Source: Cyanobium sp. Cruz CV13-4-11 (GTDB lineage Bacteria; Cyanobacteriota; Cyanobacteriia; PCC-6307; Cyanobiaceae). From it: a stretch of 64,000 bases of DNA. Shown here one piece after another: positions 54,041 through 64,000 of this stretch. The notes under the pieces are model-generated. The model searched no databases. It was not told where the DNA came from and worked only from the letters and a program-made list of their open reading frames with translations. The stretch covers positions 1-64,000 of the forward strand of contig NZ_JAGQCH010000012.1 of NCBI RefSeq assembly GCF_024346055.1, in the 5' to 3' direction. Made by a program: the position numbers and the translations under genes. Within the stretch, counting starts at the first letter, position 1; every line of letters begins with the position of its first letter.

Positions 54041-56467
54041 TCATGGGGACGGCTGGGGAATCACGCTGCAGGAGTTGACGGGGACCGGGACCACCTTCCA
54101 GATGCGTTCGGCGTACTCCTGGATCGACCGGTCGCTGCTGAAGAAGCCGCAGCGGGCTGTATTCAGCACAGACATCATGCTCCACCGTCCTGCGTCGCAC
54201 CAGGCGCCGTCGACCTCGTTCTGGGCGCGGCGGTAGTCGCCCAGGTCGGCCATCACCCGGAAGGGGTCGCTGCTGCAGAGGTTGGCCAGCAGCGGATGGA
54301 ACAGGTCGCGGTCGCCTTCGCTGAAGTGGCCCGAACCGATCAGGTCGATGGCCTCCTTGGCCAGGGCGTCATTCTCCAGCCAGGGCATCGGGTGGTACCC
54401 GTTGCGGTTGATGGCGGCCAGCTGCTCGGCGGTATGGCCGAACAGGAAGAAGTTGTCATCGCCGACCCGGTCCCGGATTTCGATGTTGGCCCCATCCAGG
54501 GTGCCGATCGTGAGGGCGCCATTGAGGGACATCTTCATGTTGCCCGTGCCGGAGGCCTCCATGCCAGCGGTGGAGATCTGCTCGGAGAGATCCACCGCCG
54601 GATAGATCTTCTGGCCCAGCTTGACGCTGAAGTTGGGCAGGAAGACCACCCGCAGACGGCCGTCCATCGCCGGGTCGATGTTGATGATCTCCGCCATGCC
54701 CACGATCAGGCGGATGATCAGCTTGGCCATGGCATAGCCGGGGGCGGCTTTGCCACCGAAGATCACCGTGCGCGGCGGCAGATCCTCCCCGGCCCGCAGC
54801 CGCAGGTAGCGCTCCACCACCTGCAGCGCCGCCATGTGCTGGCGCTTGTACTCGTGGATGCGCTTCACCTGGACGTCGAACAGGGAGGCGGGATCCACCA
54901 GAACGCCGGTGTCCTGGCGGATCGTGGCAGCCAGGCGCTCCTTGGCCTGCTGGCGCACCCCCTGCCAGCGCTCCAGGAAGCCGGCATCGGTGGCCAGGGG
55001 CTCCAACTGCCGGAGCTGGTCGAGGTGCCGGCACCAGTCGGTGCCGATGGCGTCGTTGAGCAGGTCGGCCAGGGGCGGGTTGGCCACCGCCAGCCAGCGC
55101 CGCGGCGTGACGCCGTTGGTGATGTTGGTGAAGCGCTCCGGCCAGACCTGGGCGAATTCGGCGAACAGGTTCTCCTTGAGCAGGCGGCTGTGCAGCTCCG
55201 CCACGCCGTTGACCGTATGGCTGCCCACCACCGCCAGGTGGGCCATGCGCACCTTGCGGTGCGGCCCCTCTTCGATCAGCGACAGCCGCTCCAGCAGATC
55301 GGGCTGGCCGGGGAAGCGGATGCGCAGGGTGCGCAGGAAGCGGGCATTGATCTCGAAGATGATCTGCAGCTGGCGGGGCAGCAGCTGCTGGAACAGTTCC
55401 AGCCCCCAGGCCTCCAGGGCCTCGGGCAGCAGGGTGTGGTTCGTGTAGCTGATCGTGGCGGTGGTGATGCTCCAGGCGGTGTCCCAGTCGACCCCGTGGT
55501 CATCGATCAGCAGCCGCATCAGCTCGGCCACGGCGATCGCCGGGTGGGTGTCGTTGAGCTGCACCGCGAACTTGCGGTGGAACTCCGTGACCGGAATCCC
55601 CTGGCTGCCGAGGATGCGGAACATGTCCTGCAGGGAGCAGGAGACGAAGAAGATCTGCTGGCTGAGCCGCAGGCGCTTGCCCTGCTCCAGCTCATCGTTG
55701 GGATAGAGCACCTTGGAGAGGGTTTCCGACTGCACCTTGTGCAGCACGGCCCGGGTGTAATCGCCGGCATTGAAGGAGGCGAAATCGAAGGCGTCCGGCG
55801 CCTGGGCCGACCACAGCCGCAGGGTGTTGGCGGTGTGGACGCCGTAGCCCAGGATCGGGGTGTCATAGGCGACGCCGATCACGGTCTGGCCGCCGATCAG
55901 CACCGGGTAGCTCCATTCCGGCCGGATCACCTCCCAGGGGTTGCCGCGGGCCAGCCAGGGATCGGTGCTCTCCATCTGGCCGTTGGGGCCGATCTGCTGA
56001 CGGAAGATGCCGAACTCGTAGCGGATGCCATAGCCGATGGCGGGCAGCTCGAGGGTGGCCATTGACTCCTGGAAGCAGGCCGCCAGCCGGCCCAGGCCAC
56101 CGTTACCCAGGCCCGGCTCCGGCTCCTCCGCCAGCATCTCGTCAAGGGTGAGGCCGAGGGCCTCGCAGGCGGCCGCGGCTTCCTCCCGCAGCCCGAGGCT
56201 GACCAGGTTGTTCTCCAGGTGGGGCCCCAGCAGGAACTCCGCCGACATGTAGGTGGCGGTGCGGACGTGCTGGCTGGTGTAGGTGTCGGCGGTGTCGACC
56301 CAGCTGGTCAGCAGGATGTCCCGCACCGCCAGCGACAGGCAGACGTAGTGGTCGTGGGTGGTGGCGAGGGAGGCGGACTTGGCCTGGCTGGAGAACAGAT
56401 GGCGCCGCATCGCCTCCAGGAGGGCCTGGCCCTTGGGCGGGCACGGGGCGGGTGTGGAGCTTGCCAT
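54041..56467 (-). CDS. glgP: Glycogen/starch/alpha-glucan phosphorylase
   Basis: The 808-residue protein starts at ATG 56467. Family landmarks are TATYMSAEFLLGPHLENN, GNGGLGRLAACFQESMATL, IGYGIRYEFGIFRQ and NTLRLWSAQ. The PLP-binding region is GGKAAPGYAMAKLIIRLI, followed by EASGTGNMKMSLNGALTIGT near 640-660. It releases glucose-1-phosphate from glycogen. It is embedded, same strand, between the transglutaminase-like gene (106 bp) and the DUF2126 gene (30 bp), an unusual place for a glycogen enzyme. Confidence 0.95.
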   Translation of the reverse strand: MASSTPAPCPPKGQALLEAMRRHLFSSQAKSASLATTHDHYVCLSLAVRDILLTSWVDTADTYTSQHVRTATYMSAEFLLGPHLENNLVSLGLREEAAAACEALGLTLDEMLAEEPEPGLGNGGLGRLAACFQESMATLELPAIGYGIRYEFGIFRQQIGPNGQMESTDPWLARGNPWEVIRPEWSYPVLIGGQTVIGVAYDTPILGYGVHTANTLRLWSAQAPDAFDFASFNAGDYTRAVLHKVQSETLSKVLYPNDELEQGKRLRLSQQIFFVSCSLQDMFRILGSQGIPVTEFHRKFAVQLNDTHPAIAVAELMRLLIDDHGVDWDTAWSITTATISYTNHTLLPEALEAWGLELFQQLLPRQLQIIFEINARFLRTLRIRFPGQPDLLERLSLIEEGPHRKVRMAHLAVVGSHTVNGVAELHSRLLKENLFAEFAQVWPERFTNITNGVTPRRWLAVANPPLADLLNDAIGTDWCRHLDQLRQLEPLATDAGFLERWQGVRQQAKERLAATIRQDTGVLVDPASLFDVQVKRIHEYKRQHMAALQVVERYLRLRAGEDLPPRTVIFGGKAAPGYAMAKLIIRLIVGMAEIINIDPAMDGRLRVVFLPNFSVKLGQKIYPAVDLSEQISTAGMEASGTGNMKMSLNGALTIGTLDGANIEIRDRVGDDNFFLFGHTAEQLAAINRNGYHPMPWLENDALAKEAIDLIGSGHFSEGDRDLFHPLLANLCSSDPFRVMADLGDYRRAQNEVDGAWCDAGRWSMMSVLNTARCGFFSSDRSIQEYAERIWKVVPVPVNSCSVIPQPSP

Positions 56468-56573
56468 GGGGGAAATGCCGTGGTTGGCGACGTGGGACCA
56501 GTCCTGGCCTGGGCAGTGCCGCAGCCGCTGCACCATCGGATACAGGTGGGCGCTCCTTAAGAGTGGCTTCCTT

Positions 56574-57473
56574 TCAGCGCTGCAGCGTCCCGTGCCAGGA
56601 AGCGCCCATGGGAGCGGGCTCCAGCAGTTCCGCCTCGATGGTCCAGTCCAGCTCGCTCTCCACCCCGGTTGGGCCCGAAAAACTGCCGTTCACCGCCGCG
56701 GTGAGGGTGGGTTTGGAGGAGGTGGCCAGGGTGATGTAGCGGTCGTCGATGCTGCCCTTGCCACTGGGGTCGAAGCCCCGCCAGCCCGCCCCCGGCAGGT
56801 AGACCTCGGCCCAGGCATGCAGGTCGTACTGCCTCGGCGCCGGCTCCACCAGGTGGTAGCCGCTCACGAACCGGGACGGCAGGCCGGCGCAGCGGCAGGT
56901 CTCGATCATCAGCATCGCCAGGTCGCGGCAGGAGCCGACCCGTTCCTTGAGGGTGCGGCCCGCCGGCCAGGCCGGCCCCGCGTGCCGCTGGGTGTACTTG
57001 ACCCGATCCTTGATGATCTCCACGAGCTGTTCGAGAAACATCAGCCCGCGCTGGTCGCTGCCCATCAGCGCTTCCTGGGCCAGATCCACCGCGGCCGGGT
57101 CGTGCTGGCCGTTGGGCAGCCAGCCCTCGAGAGAGCCCAGCAGATCGCCATTGAGGTGGCCCACCGGGTAGGGCAGCAGCGGCTCCTGGTCCTCCAGGCA
57201 GCTGGCCAGGGCCGGGGGCTGCTGGGTCTCGACATCGCTGATCGCCTGCACCCGGAAGTGATCGGTACTTCCCTCGAAGCGGGCCCGCAGGATCTCATCG
57301 CCACTGGCCGCCACCAGCGGATAGAGCAGGGACGGTTCCGGGCTGATGGCCAGGTGGAAATGGAGCAGGCGCTGGAAGCCGTGGCCCCGGGGTTTCAGGC
57401 AGAAACGGTGCGGACCCAGGAACACCGGCGCGCTGTAGCGGTAGTTGAAGGTGTGGGTCAGGCGGGCGCGCAT
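56574..57473 (-). CDS. Transglutaminase-like family protein
   Basis: The 299-residue protein has an N-terminal beta domain (LTHTFNYRYSAPVFLGPHRF) and a papain-like core. The catalytic Cys is in RVGSCRDLAMLMIETCR near 181, His in DLHAWAEVYLPGAGW near 218 and Asp in GFDPSGKG. Probably a cytosolic amide-bond protease or crosslinker rather than a true transglutaminase. It overlaps the alpha-E gene by 16 nt, so it is coupled to it. Confidence 0.9.
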   Translation of the reverse strand: MRARLTHTFNYRYSAPVFLGPHRFCLKPRGHGFQRLLHFHLAISPEPSLLYPLVAASGDEILRARFEGSTDHFRVQAISDVETQQPPALASCLEDQEPLLPYPVGHLNGDLLGSLEGWLPNGQHDPAAVDLAQEALMGSDQRGLMFLEQLVEIIKDRVKYTQRHAGPAWPAGRTLKERVGSCRDLAMLMIETCRCAGLPSRFVSGYHLVEPAPRQYDLHAWAEVYLPGAGWRGFDPSGKGSIDDRYITLATSSKPTLTAAVNGSFSGPTGVESELDWTIEAELLEPAPMGASWHGTLQR

Positions 57474-58438
57474 GCCGCCTCTTCACTGGAGGTGCTGCTC
57501 GGTGGAGCGATGAAATAGCGCGCTTCGATCAGCTCGTGCAGGCGATTGAGATCCGACTGGAAGTTGTCGATGGCTTCGTGCAGCCCGGTGGCAACGAGCT
57601 CATCGATCCTGGTGAAACTCCAGTGGGCCAGGGTGAGCCCGATCAGGCATTCCAGGTCGTCGGCGGGCAGCGGCACCGAGCTGCCGCGGATGATCCGCAG
57701 CGTGTCGCTGATCCGCTCCAGGCAGTAACGCACCGAGCGGGGGAAGATCGGATCCAGCAGCAGGAAGGCGGCCACGGCCTTGGGCTCGATCGCCTGCTGG
57801 CTCGACTGCCGGAACATCTGGTAGGCCCCCGCCGAACGCAGCAGGGAGATCCACTGCAGCTCATCGAGAACCCCACCCACGTCCTCGGGCGAAGGCAGCA
57901 GCAGGAAGTATTTGACGTCCAGGATCCGGGTGGTCTTGTCGGCCCGCTCAAGCAGCCTCCCAAGGCGGCTGAACTGCCAGGAGAGGTCGCGGCTGAGGGT
58001 GGCGTCGGTGATCCCGTAGAAGAGCTGGCAGGCGCGGCGGATCTCCCGCAGCTGTTCCTGGGGCGGCTGCAACCAGAAACTCTCTTCCTGCAACGTCCAG
58101 TAGATGTCGTTGATCTGCTCCCACATCTCCGTGGTGATCACTTCACGGATCTGTCGGGCGTTCTCCCGGGCACTGCCGATGCAGTTGAGAACGCTGCTGG
58201 GGTTGTCCGTCTCCCGGACCAGGAAATGGATCACGGCCTCGGGGGTGACCACCGGGCAGAGCTCATCGAACAGCTTGCGGTCGCCGCTGGCCTCGATCAG
58301 GGGGAGCCAGGGTTCGGCGCTGCCGGGGGGGCAGTCGAGGGCCATGGCCTCGCTCACCTCCACGAAACGGCAGATGTTCTCGGCCCGTTCGACGTTGCGA
58401 TTGATCCAGTAGAGGGAATCGGCGACGCGGCTCAGCAT
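57458..58438 (-). CDS. Alpha-E domain protein (DUF403)
   Basis: The 326-residue all-helical protein begins MLSRVADSLYWINRNVERAE, the signature of alpha-E proteins, with internal Glu-rich helices (FSRLGRLLERADKTTRILDV). These proteins accompany circularly permuted ATP-grasp ligases and transglutaminase-like peptidases. Here it sits between them, with overlaps of 7 and 16 nt. No catalytic role is established. Confidence 0.9.
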   Translation of the reverse strand: MLSRVADSLYWINRNVERAENICRFVEVSEAMALDCPPGSAEPWLPLIEASGDRKLFDELCPVVTPEAVIHFLVRETDNPSSVLNCIGSARENARQIREVITTEMWEQINDIYWTLQEESFWLQPPQEQLREIRRACQLFYGITDATLSRDLSWQFSRLGRLLERADKTTRILDVKYFLLLPSPEDVGGVLDELQWISLLRSAGAYQMFRQSSQQAIEPKAVAAFLLLDPIFPRSVRYCLERISDTLRIIRGSSVPLPADDLECLIGLTLAHWSFTRIDELVATGLHEAIDNFQSDLNRLHELIEARYFIAPPSSTSSEEAACAPA

Positions 58439-59871
58439 GGGGCTTCATCCACGATCCAGGTGTCCTTGCAGCCTCCTCCCTGGGAGGAGTTGACCACCAG
58501 GGAACCGCGCCGCAGGGCCACGCGGGTGAGGCCGCCGGGGCTCACCCAGGCCTCCTTGCCGCGCAGCACGTAGGGACGCAGATCGACGTGACAGGGGTAG
58601 AGCTCGCCTTCGCTCAGGGAAGGCACGGTGGAGAGTTCCAGGGTGGGCTGGGCGATGTAGTTGCGGGGATCGGCCTGGATCTTGATGGCGAACTCGGCGA
58701 TCTGCTCCTGGCTGGCATGGGGACCGATGAGCATGCCGTAGCCCCCGGCTTCCGCCACCGCCTTCACCACCAGCTCCCCGAGGTGCTCCAGCACGTAGGC
58801 CTGGTCGTCGGGCCTGGAGCAGATGTAGGTGGGAACGTTCTCGATGATGGGCTCCTCATCCAGGTAGTAGCGGATCATCTTGCCCACATAGGCGTAGATG
58901 AGCTTGTCGTCGGCGACGCCGGTGCCCGGGGCATTGGCGATGGCCACCCGCCCCGCCCCGTAGGCCCCCATCAGACCCCGCACCCCCAGCAGGGAATCGC
59001 TGCGGAACACGGCCGGGTCGAGGAAATCGTCGTCGATGCGGCGGTAGATCACATCGACCGCCTCGAGGCCGGCGGTGCTGCGCATCCACACCCGATCCCC
59101 TTCGCAGACCAGGTCGCGCCCCTCCACCAGCTGGATACCCATCTGCTGGGCGAGGTAGCTGTGCTCGAAATAGGCGCTGTTGAACACCCCGGGGGTGAGC
59201 AGCACCACCTTGGGGGTGTCGGTCCAGGGGGCCAGCTCCCGCAGGGTCTGCAGCAGGTGGGAGGGGTAGTCATCGATCGGCTGCACCGTGCGCCCGGCGA
59301 ACAGGCTCGGGAACATGCGCTTCATCACGCGCCGGTTCTCAAGGAAGTAGGCCACCCCCGAGGGGCAGCGCAGGTTGTCCTCCAGCACCCGCCAGGTGCC
59401 GTCACCGTCGCGCACCAGATCCAGGCCCGAGATGTGGCACCAGCGGCCGAGGGGCGGCTGGAAGCCCTGCATCTGGGGCCGCCAACCCTGGGAGCTCTCC
59501 ACGTCAGCCCTGGCCACCACGCCGTCGGCCAGGATTTTCTGGTCGCCATAGACGTCGGCCAGGAAGCGGTCGATCGCCTCCAGCCGCTGGATCAGGCCCT
59601 GCTCCAGGCGCTCCCAGTCCTGGGCCCCGATCAACCGGGGCAGCGGATCGAAGGGCAGGATCCGTTCCACGCCCTTGCTGCCGGAATCGTTAAGGCGGAA
59701 GGTGGCTCCGAGGCGCTTGAGCAGCATGCCGGCGGCCTCATGGTTCCGGTTCAACTGGTCGAGGCCCATCTGGCCGAGGGACGAAAGCAGCGGCCTGAGG
59801 GTGGCCCGGGGCTGGTCGGTGGAGGTGAAGTACTCGTCGTATCCCTGGTTCGGTTTGTACTCGCTAAACAT
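58432..59871 (-). CDS. Circularly permuted type 2 ATP-grasp protein (DUF404/DUF407)
   Basis: The 479-residue protein opens YKPNQGYDEYFTSTDQPRA. Characteristic stretches are ERILPFDPLPRLIGAQDWE, SGLDLVRDGDGTWRVLEDNL and CPSGVAYFLENR, then VDVIYRRIDDDFLDPAVFRS, AIANAPGTGVADDK and LRRGSLVVNSSQGGGCKDTW. This is a predicted carboxylate-amine ligase forming peptide-like bonds using ATP. It is the first gene of the run, overlapping the alpha-E gene by 7 nt. ATG 59871 is chosen; GTG 59886 is possible. Confidence 0.9.
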   Translation of the reverse strand: MFSEYKPNQGYDEYFTSTDQPRATLRPLLSSLGQMGLDQLNRNHEAAGMLLKRLGATFRLNDSGSKGVERILPFDPLPRLIGAQDWERLEQGLIQRLEAIDRFLADVYGDQKILADGVVARADVESSQGWRPQMQGFQPPLGRWCHISGLDLVRDGDGTWRVLEDNLRCPSGVAYFLENRRVMKRMFPSLFAGRTVQPIDDYPSHLLQTLRELAPWTDTPKVVLLTPGVFNSAYFEHSYLAQQMGIQLVEGRDLVCEGDRVWMRSTAGLEAVDVIYRRIDDDFLDPAVFRSDSLLGVRGLMGAYGAGRVAIANAPGTGVADDKLIYAYVGKMIRYYLDEEPIIENVPTYICSRPDDQAYVLEHLGELVVKAVAEAGGYGMLIGPHASQEQIAEFAIKIQADPRNYIAQPTLELSTVPSLSEGELYPCHVDLRPYVLRGKEAWVSPGGLTRVALRRGSLVVNSSQGGGCKDTWIVDEAPC

Positions 59872-60017
59872 TCCAGACCCTTCCACGCGATTGGATCCTG
59901 CAGTGCCGCCGGGGTGGTCACCCGTTGCCGTTGTTACGGAAACAAGGGGCGCTGTCCGCTGAGGGTCTCCTCAAACCACCGCTGTAAAGCCATTCTTACC
60001 ATCCTGGCGCTTCCTAG

Positions 60018-60026
60018 TGCTATAAA
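60018..60026 (+). promoter_or_regulatory. Putative extended -10 element upstream of the PilZ gene
   Basis: TGC-TATAAA lies 78 bp upstream of the PilZ-protein start in the only AT-rich part of this spacer. No good -35 was found, which is compatible with an extended -10 promoter. Confidence 0.35.
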
Positions 60027-60087
60027 AGCATGGGTTTTTCTAAGCATAGTTCTCTAGGCGACCCGGAAAGTTGAGGATCAAAACAGA

Positions 60088-60095
60088 GGGAGGAG
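60088..60095 (+). promoter_or_regulatory. Ribosome-binding site deciding the PilZ start
   Basis: GGGAGGAG ends 8 nt before ATG 60104. The upstream TTG at 60071 has no such sequence, so 60104 is the likely start. Confidence 0.6.
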
Positions 60096-60103
60096 CTCTG
60101 CCG

Positions 60104-60595
60104 ATGCTGCCCAACAAGACCGGATCCCAGCCTTCGAGGAGCTCGGGCGCATCAGGGGACCTCCTGCGCGACCAGGCAAGGGCTGGCGCCCGCCAAGACA
60201 ATCGGGGCAACCCCCGTCATCCGATCGAGAGCTGCCGCTCCATCTCCCTGCGGCGCCTGGATGACGCTCGCCAGCCCATGGGCCGCTGGTTCCTCGCCGA
60301 CATCATCAACGTGGGCGAAGGCGGCATGTGCCTGATCGCCGACGAAGAGCAGTCCCTTGCGCCGGGGCAGTGGCTCCTGATGGATCTGCGCGCCCATCCC
60401 GGCTTCGGGCAGTTGCGGATGCAGGCCCAGCTGCGCTGGCTCACCCGAGCCCGCTTTGCCCTCACCTTTGGTGTGGCCTTCGAAACGCCCCTGAAAGCGG
60501 TGCCGGTGCTGTCGGTGGAGCGGCGGAACGAGCGCCGGGATCCCAACCTGGAGGACTGGGCCCTGGAGGAGGAGCAGACCATGGCCGCCACCTGA
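60104..60595 (+). CDS. PilZ-domain protein, probable c-di-GMP receptor
   Basis: In this 163-residue protein, after a polar, probably disordered N-terminus of about 40 residues, the PilZ barrel reads RHPIESCRSISLRRLDD (first Arg cluster), FLADIINVGEGGMCLIADEE (D/NxSxxG-like, here NVGEGG) and MQAQLRWLTRARFALTFGVAF. The RxxxR loop is imperfect, so c-di-GMP affinity is uncertain. A solo PilZ in a window with two c-di-GMP enzyme genes is a natural effector candidate. Confidence 0.8.
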   Translation: MLPNKTGSQPSRSSGASGDLLRDQARAGARQDNRGNPRHPIESCRSISLRRLDDARQPMGRWFLADIINVGEGGMCLIADEEQSLAPGQWLLMDLRAHPGFGQLRMQAQLRWLTRARFALTFGVAFETPLKAVPVLSVERRNERRDPNLEDWALEEEQTMAAT

Positions 60596-60659
60596 GTGGG
60601 ATGGGTTCCACCCTGCTGACGCACCTGTTCAGGTTCTGCAGGTCGGTCCGCCGGCGCCG

Positions 60660-62384
<1,725 letters not shown>

Positions 62385-62391
62385 GGGGGGG

Positions 62392-62709
62392 TCAGTCGAG
62401 GGGGCCGTTCACCAGACCGTTGAAGCCGAACACGCGGCGGTCGCCGACGTAGGGCACCAGATGCACGTCCCGCTGGTCGCCGGGCTCGAAGCGGATGGCG
62501 GTGCCGGCGGGGATGTCGAGCCGCAGGCCGCGGGCCGCCTCCCTGTCGAACGCGAGGGCGCCGTTGGCTTCATAGAAGTGGAAGTGGGAACCCACCTGCA
62601 CGGGCCGTTCGCCGCGGTTCGCCACCGACAGGGTGGTGACGGGGCGGCCGGCATTGAGATCGATCGTGCCGGGCTCGGGGATCAGTTCGCCGGGGATCAG
62701 GGGGGGCAT
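62392..62709 (-). CDS. ureB: Urease beta subunit
   Basis: In this 105-residue subunit, [19 protein letters not shown] and [18 protein letters not shown] then [20 protein letters not shown] are typical UreB. It is a separate gene, as in most bacteria. ATG 62709 gives the standard short start, 14 bp after ureA. Confidence 0.95.
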   Translation of the reverse strand: MPPLIPGELIPEPGTIDLNAGRPVTTLSVANRGERPVQVGSHFHFYEANGALAFDREAARGLRLDIPAGTAIRFEPGDQRDVHLVPYVGDRRVFGFNGLVNGPLD

Positions 62710-62723
62710 GGCGGGGTGGGGGG

Positions 62724-63026
62724 TCAGCGGATCGGTTCGTGGAGGGTGACGAGCTTGGTGCCATCGGGGAACATCGCCTCGATCTGCACCTCGGGGATCA
62801 GCTCGGGCACCCCCTCCATCACCTGATCCCGGCTCAGCCAGGTGGTGCCCTCCCGCATCAGCTCCGCCACGCTGCGGCCGTCGCGGGCCCCTTCGATCAC
62901 CTGGAAGCTGAGCCAGGCCACCGCCTCGGGATGGTTGAGCTTCAGGCCCCGGCCGAGTCGCCGCTCCGCCAGCAGGGCGGCGGTGACGATCAACAGCTTG
63001 TCTTTCTCCTGGGGGGTGAGGTTCAT
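62724..63026 (-). CDS. ureA: Urease gamma subunit
   Basis: In this 100-residue subunit, [40 protein letters not shown] and [20 protein letters not shown] match UreA. It is first of ureABC. The upstream 78 bp show no GTA-N8-TAC NtcA site, so the operon promoter may lie further upstream. Confidence 0.95.
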   Translation of the reverse strand: MNLTPQEKDKLLIVTAALLAERRLGRGLKLNHPEAVAWLSFQVIEGARDGRSVAELMREGTTWLSRDQVMEGVPELIPEVQIEAMFPDGTKLVTLHEPIR

Positions 63027-63104
63027 GCAGGCGGCGCTGGCCGGCCCCACTCTCGCAGCGCTCCGGCACCGGGTCAGGTTCAGAAGGAACGTTCGGCGCT
63101 CCGA

Positions 63105-63470
63105 TCAGCGCCGCTGGAGCACCCCCTGGCCCTCCAGGTTGAGGTTGTCGATCCGCACCGCCGTGGTCCGGCCATCGGCACCCACCGTGAAGCTGACGGC
63201 GCTGGGGCCGTCGGCGTTCTCGCCGCCGGGCTGGTAGCGGAAGGTGTCGCCGCTCACCGAGGTGAGGGGGAAGGCGGTGAGGCGGGGCAAGGCGGCGGCC
63301 AGGCTTTCCGCCGTCACCTGGGGCGGCGGGGGCGGGGGCCCCGAGGGGGCTTCGGCGCTGCGGGCGGCACCCGGGGGCTGGAGCGCCAGGGCCAGGCCCA
63401 GAACCAGGGCGGCTGCCCCCGGACGGCCCCGTGGCCGCTCAGGGAGGGTTGGTCCCATAGGGCTCCCCAT
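63105..63470 (-). CDS. Small exported protein of unknown function
   Basis: The 121-residue protein has an Arg-rich start and hydrophobic signal ([20 protein letters not shown]), a proline-rich linker ([10 protein letters not shown]), then about 70 residues of probable beta structure ([30 protein letters not shown]). No family recognised. It overlaps the Coq4-family gene by 32 bp and precedes ureA by 78 bp on the same strand. Confidence 0.6.
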   Translation of the reverse strand: MGSPMGPTLPERPRGRPGAAALVLGLALALQPPGAARSAEAPSGPPPPPPQVTAESLAAALPRLTAFPLTSVSGDTFRYQPGGENADGPSAVSFTVGADGRTTAVRIDNLNLEGQGVLQRR

Positions 63471-63996
63471 CCGCCGGCAGGGTCACCCCCAGCCGCTGCC
63501 GCCACTCCGCCACCGGCAGCTCCCAGCCCTCCTCCCAGCGGACCGTGGCGAAGGGATGGGCGGTGAAGCCGATCGTGGTGCCGTGGCTGATGGAGCGGCT
63601 GAGGATTTCGTAGCTGTCGAGCTTGAAGCGGAAGCCGGCGATCTGGGCCGCGTGGATGAGGCTCACGTAGGCGGGGAAGCCGATCTGGGTGGCGGTGATG
63701 GCCAGCACGCCGTTCTCCCCCGCCGGCATCGTGCCGAAGCCGCTGACCACATGGTGGATGTCGTGGGTGGTGGCGATCCGCTGGGTGAGCCAGCGGCCCT
63801 CCGTGTCGATCGGGCGGGGGCGGAAGAACTCGGGGTCGTAGTTGAAGCGGCGGATCAGGGCGGCGTAGGTGCGGCCGAGGCTCCCCTCCGGCAGCGCTTC
63901 GAGCCGCTCCAGATCCGGCTGCAGGGGCGGATAGCGCTCGTCCATCATCGCTGCCCCGCCCGGCAGGGCCCGGAAGCGGGCGATGCAGGCTTCCAT
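63439..63996 (-). CDS. Coq4-family protein, possibly 5'-truncated by the window edge
   Basis: The 185 visible residues contain the Coq4 metal motif HDxxH...E as THDIHHVVSGFGTMPAGENG near 80-100, preceded by LGRTYAALIRRFNYDPEFFR and followed by FPAYVSLIHAAQIAGFRF. Coq4 acts in ubiquinone biosynthesis in other organisms. Cyanobacteria make plastoquinone, so the role here is open. ATG 63996 may be the true start, but only 4 bases remain to the edge, so a longer N-terminus cannot be excluded. Confidence 0.8.
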   Translation of the reverse strand: MEACIARFRALPGGAAMMDERYPPLQPDLERLEALPEGSLGRTYAALIRRFNYDPEFFRPRPIDTEGRWLTQRIATTHDIHHVVSGFGTMPAGENGVLAITATQIGFPAYVSLIHAAQIAGFRFKLDSYEILSRSISHGTTIGFTAHPFATVRWEEGWELPVAEWRQRLGVTLPADGEPYGTNPP

Positions 63997-64000
63997 CTGG

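Noticed and set aside
52025-56065. A 1346-codon plus-strand frame opposite DUF2126 and glgP
   Set aside because: Antisense artefact of codon bias. Both minus-strand genes have clear family motifs across the same bases.
60596-60659. Terminator between the convergent PilZ and ureC genes
   Set aside because: Only a 4-bp stem (GGGT-TCC-ACCC) and no U run.

Overview
The window looks like chromosome of a high-GC cyanobacterium of the Synechococcus/Cyanobium type. The reasons are a NarM-type nitrate-reductase accessory protein, a urease set in the order ureA-ureB-ureC, a SelD fused to an FAD/NAD(P) oxidoreductase, large CBS-PAS-GAF hybrid kinases, and very GC-rich coding sequence almost throughout. 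This is an inference from gene content; no rRNA or tRNA gene was found to support it.

Layout. 1-1483: a complete IS1595-type insertion sequence with a broken transposase, sitting beside a tyrosine-recombinase fragment. 1582-8392 (+): a methylglyoxal-synthase-like/lipid-kinase fusion, a metallophosphoesterase, an O-methyltransferase that has lost its SAM-binding core, moaB, an MscS channel, a frameshifted small gene (-) and a nucleoside deaminase. 8415-21326: a selenium-flavoured region with a PhnCE-like ABC transporter, a CDF metal transporter, an SDR, a ChaN/PDZ lipoprotein coupled to a selenate/phosphonate-type binding protein, divergent mnmH (tRNA 2-selenouridine synthase), then after a toxin-antitoxin pair a selD fusion coupled to a SulP anion transporter. 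21346-28408: a secreted small protein, a lysozyme/peptidoglycan multidomain protein coupled to a membrane protein, katG, a decayed DUF1971 gene, grxC and a shortened VOC protein.

28568-38541 (all -, visibly more AT-rich in its middle) is a defence island: hsdM, two uncharacterised genes, hsdS interrupted by one in-frame TAA, the DNA-ADP-ribosylating pair darT-darG, a spacer carrying a duplicated 21-bp motif, then hsdR. 38730-49542 holds a YdeP/FdhF-like molybdoenzyme, a GGDEF-EAL response regulator, a large hybrid histidine kinase, moaA-mobA-narM and a cupin. 49563-59871 (-) holds a thrice-frameshifted GGDEF-EAL gene, then an operon-like run in which glycogen phosphorylase is embedded among a circularly permuted ATP-grasp, an alpha-E protein, a transglutaminase-like protein and a DUF2126 protein. 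60104-64000: a PilZ protein, ureABC, a small exported protein and a Coq4-family protein at the edge.

Three functional themes connect the genes. Selenium: an uptake candidate, selenophosphate synthesis and tRNA selenation. Molybdenum: moaB, moaA and mobA supply cofactor to the YdeP-like enzyme and to nitrate reductase, the partner of NarM. Cyclic-di-GMP: two GGDEF-EAL genes, one of them dead, and a PilZ receptor. The window also holds an unusual number of decayed genes, nine by my count, each broken by a different type of lesion. The best candidates for something undescribed are the seven-gene HsdM-X-Y-HsdS-DarT-DarG-HsdR island and the glgP-containing ATP-grasp/alpha-E/transglutaminase run.
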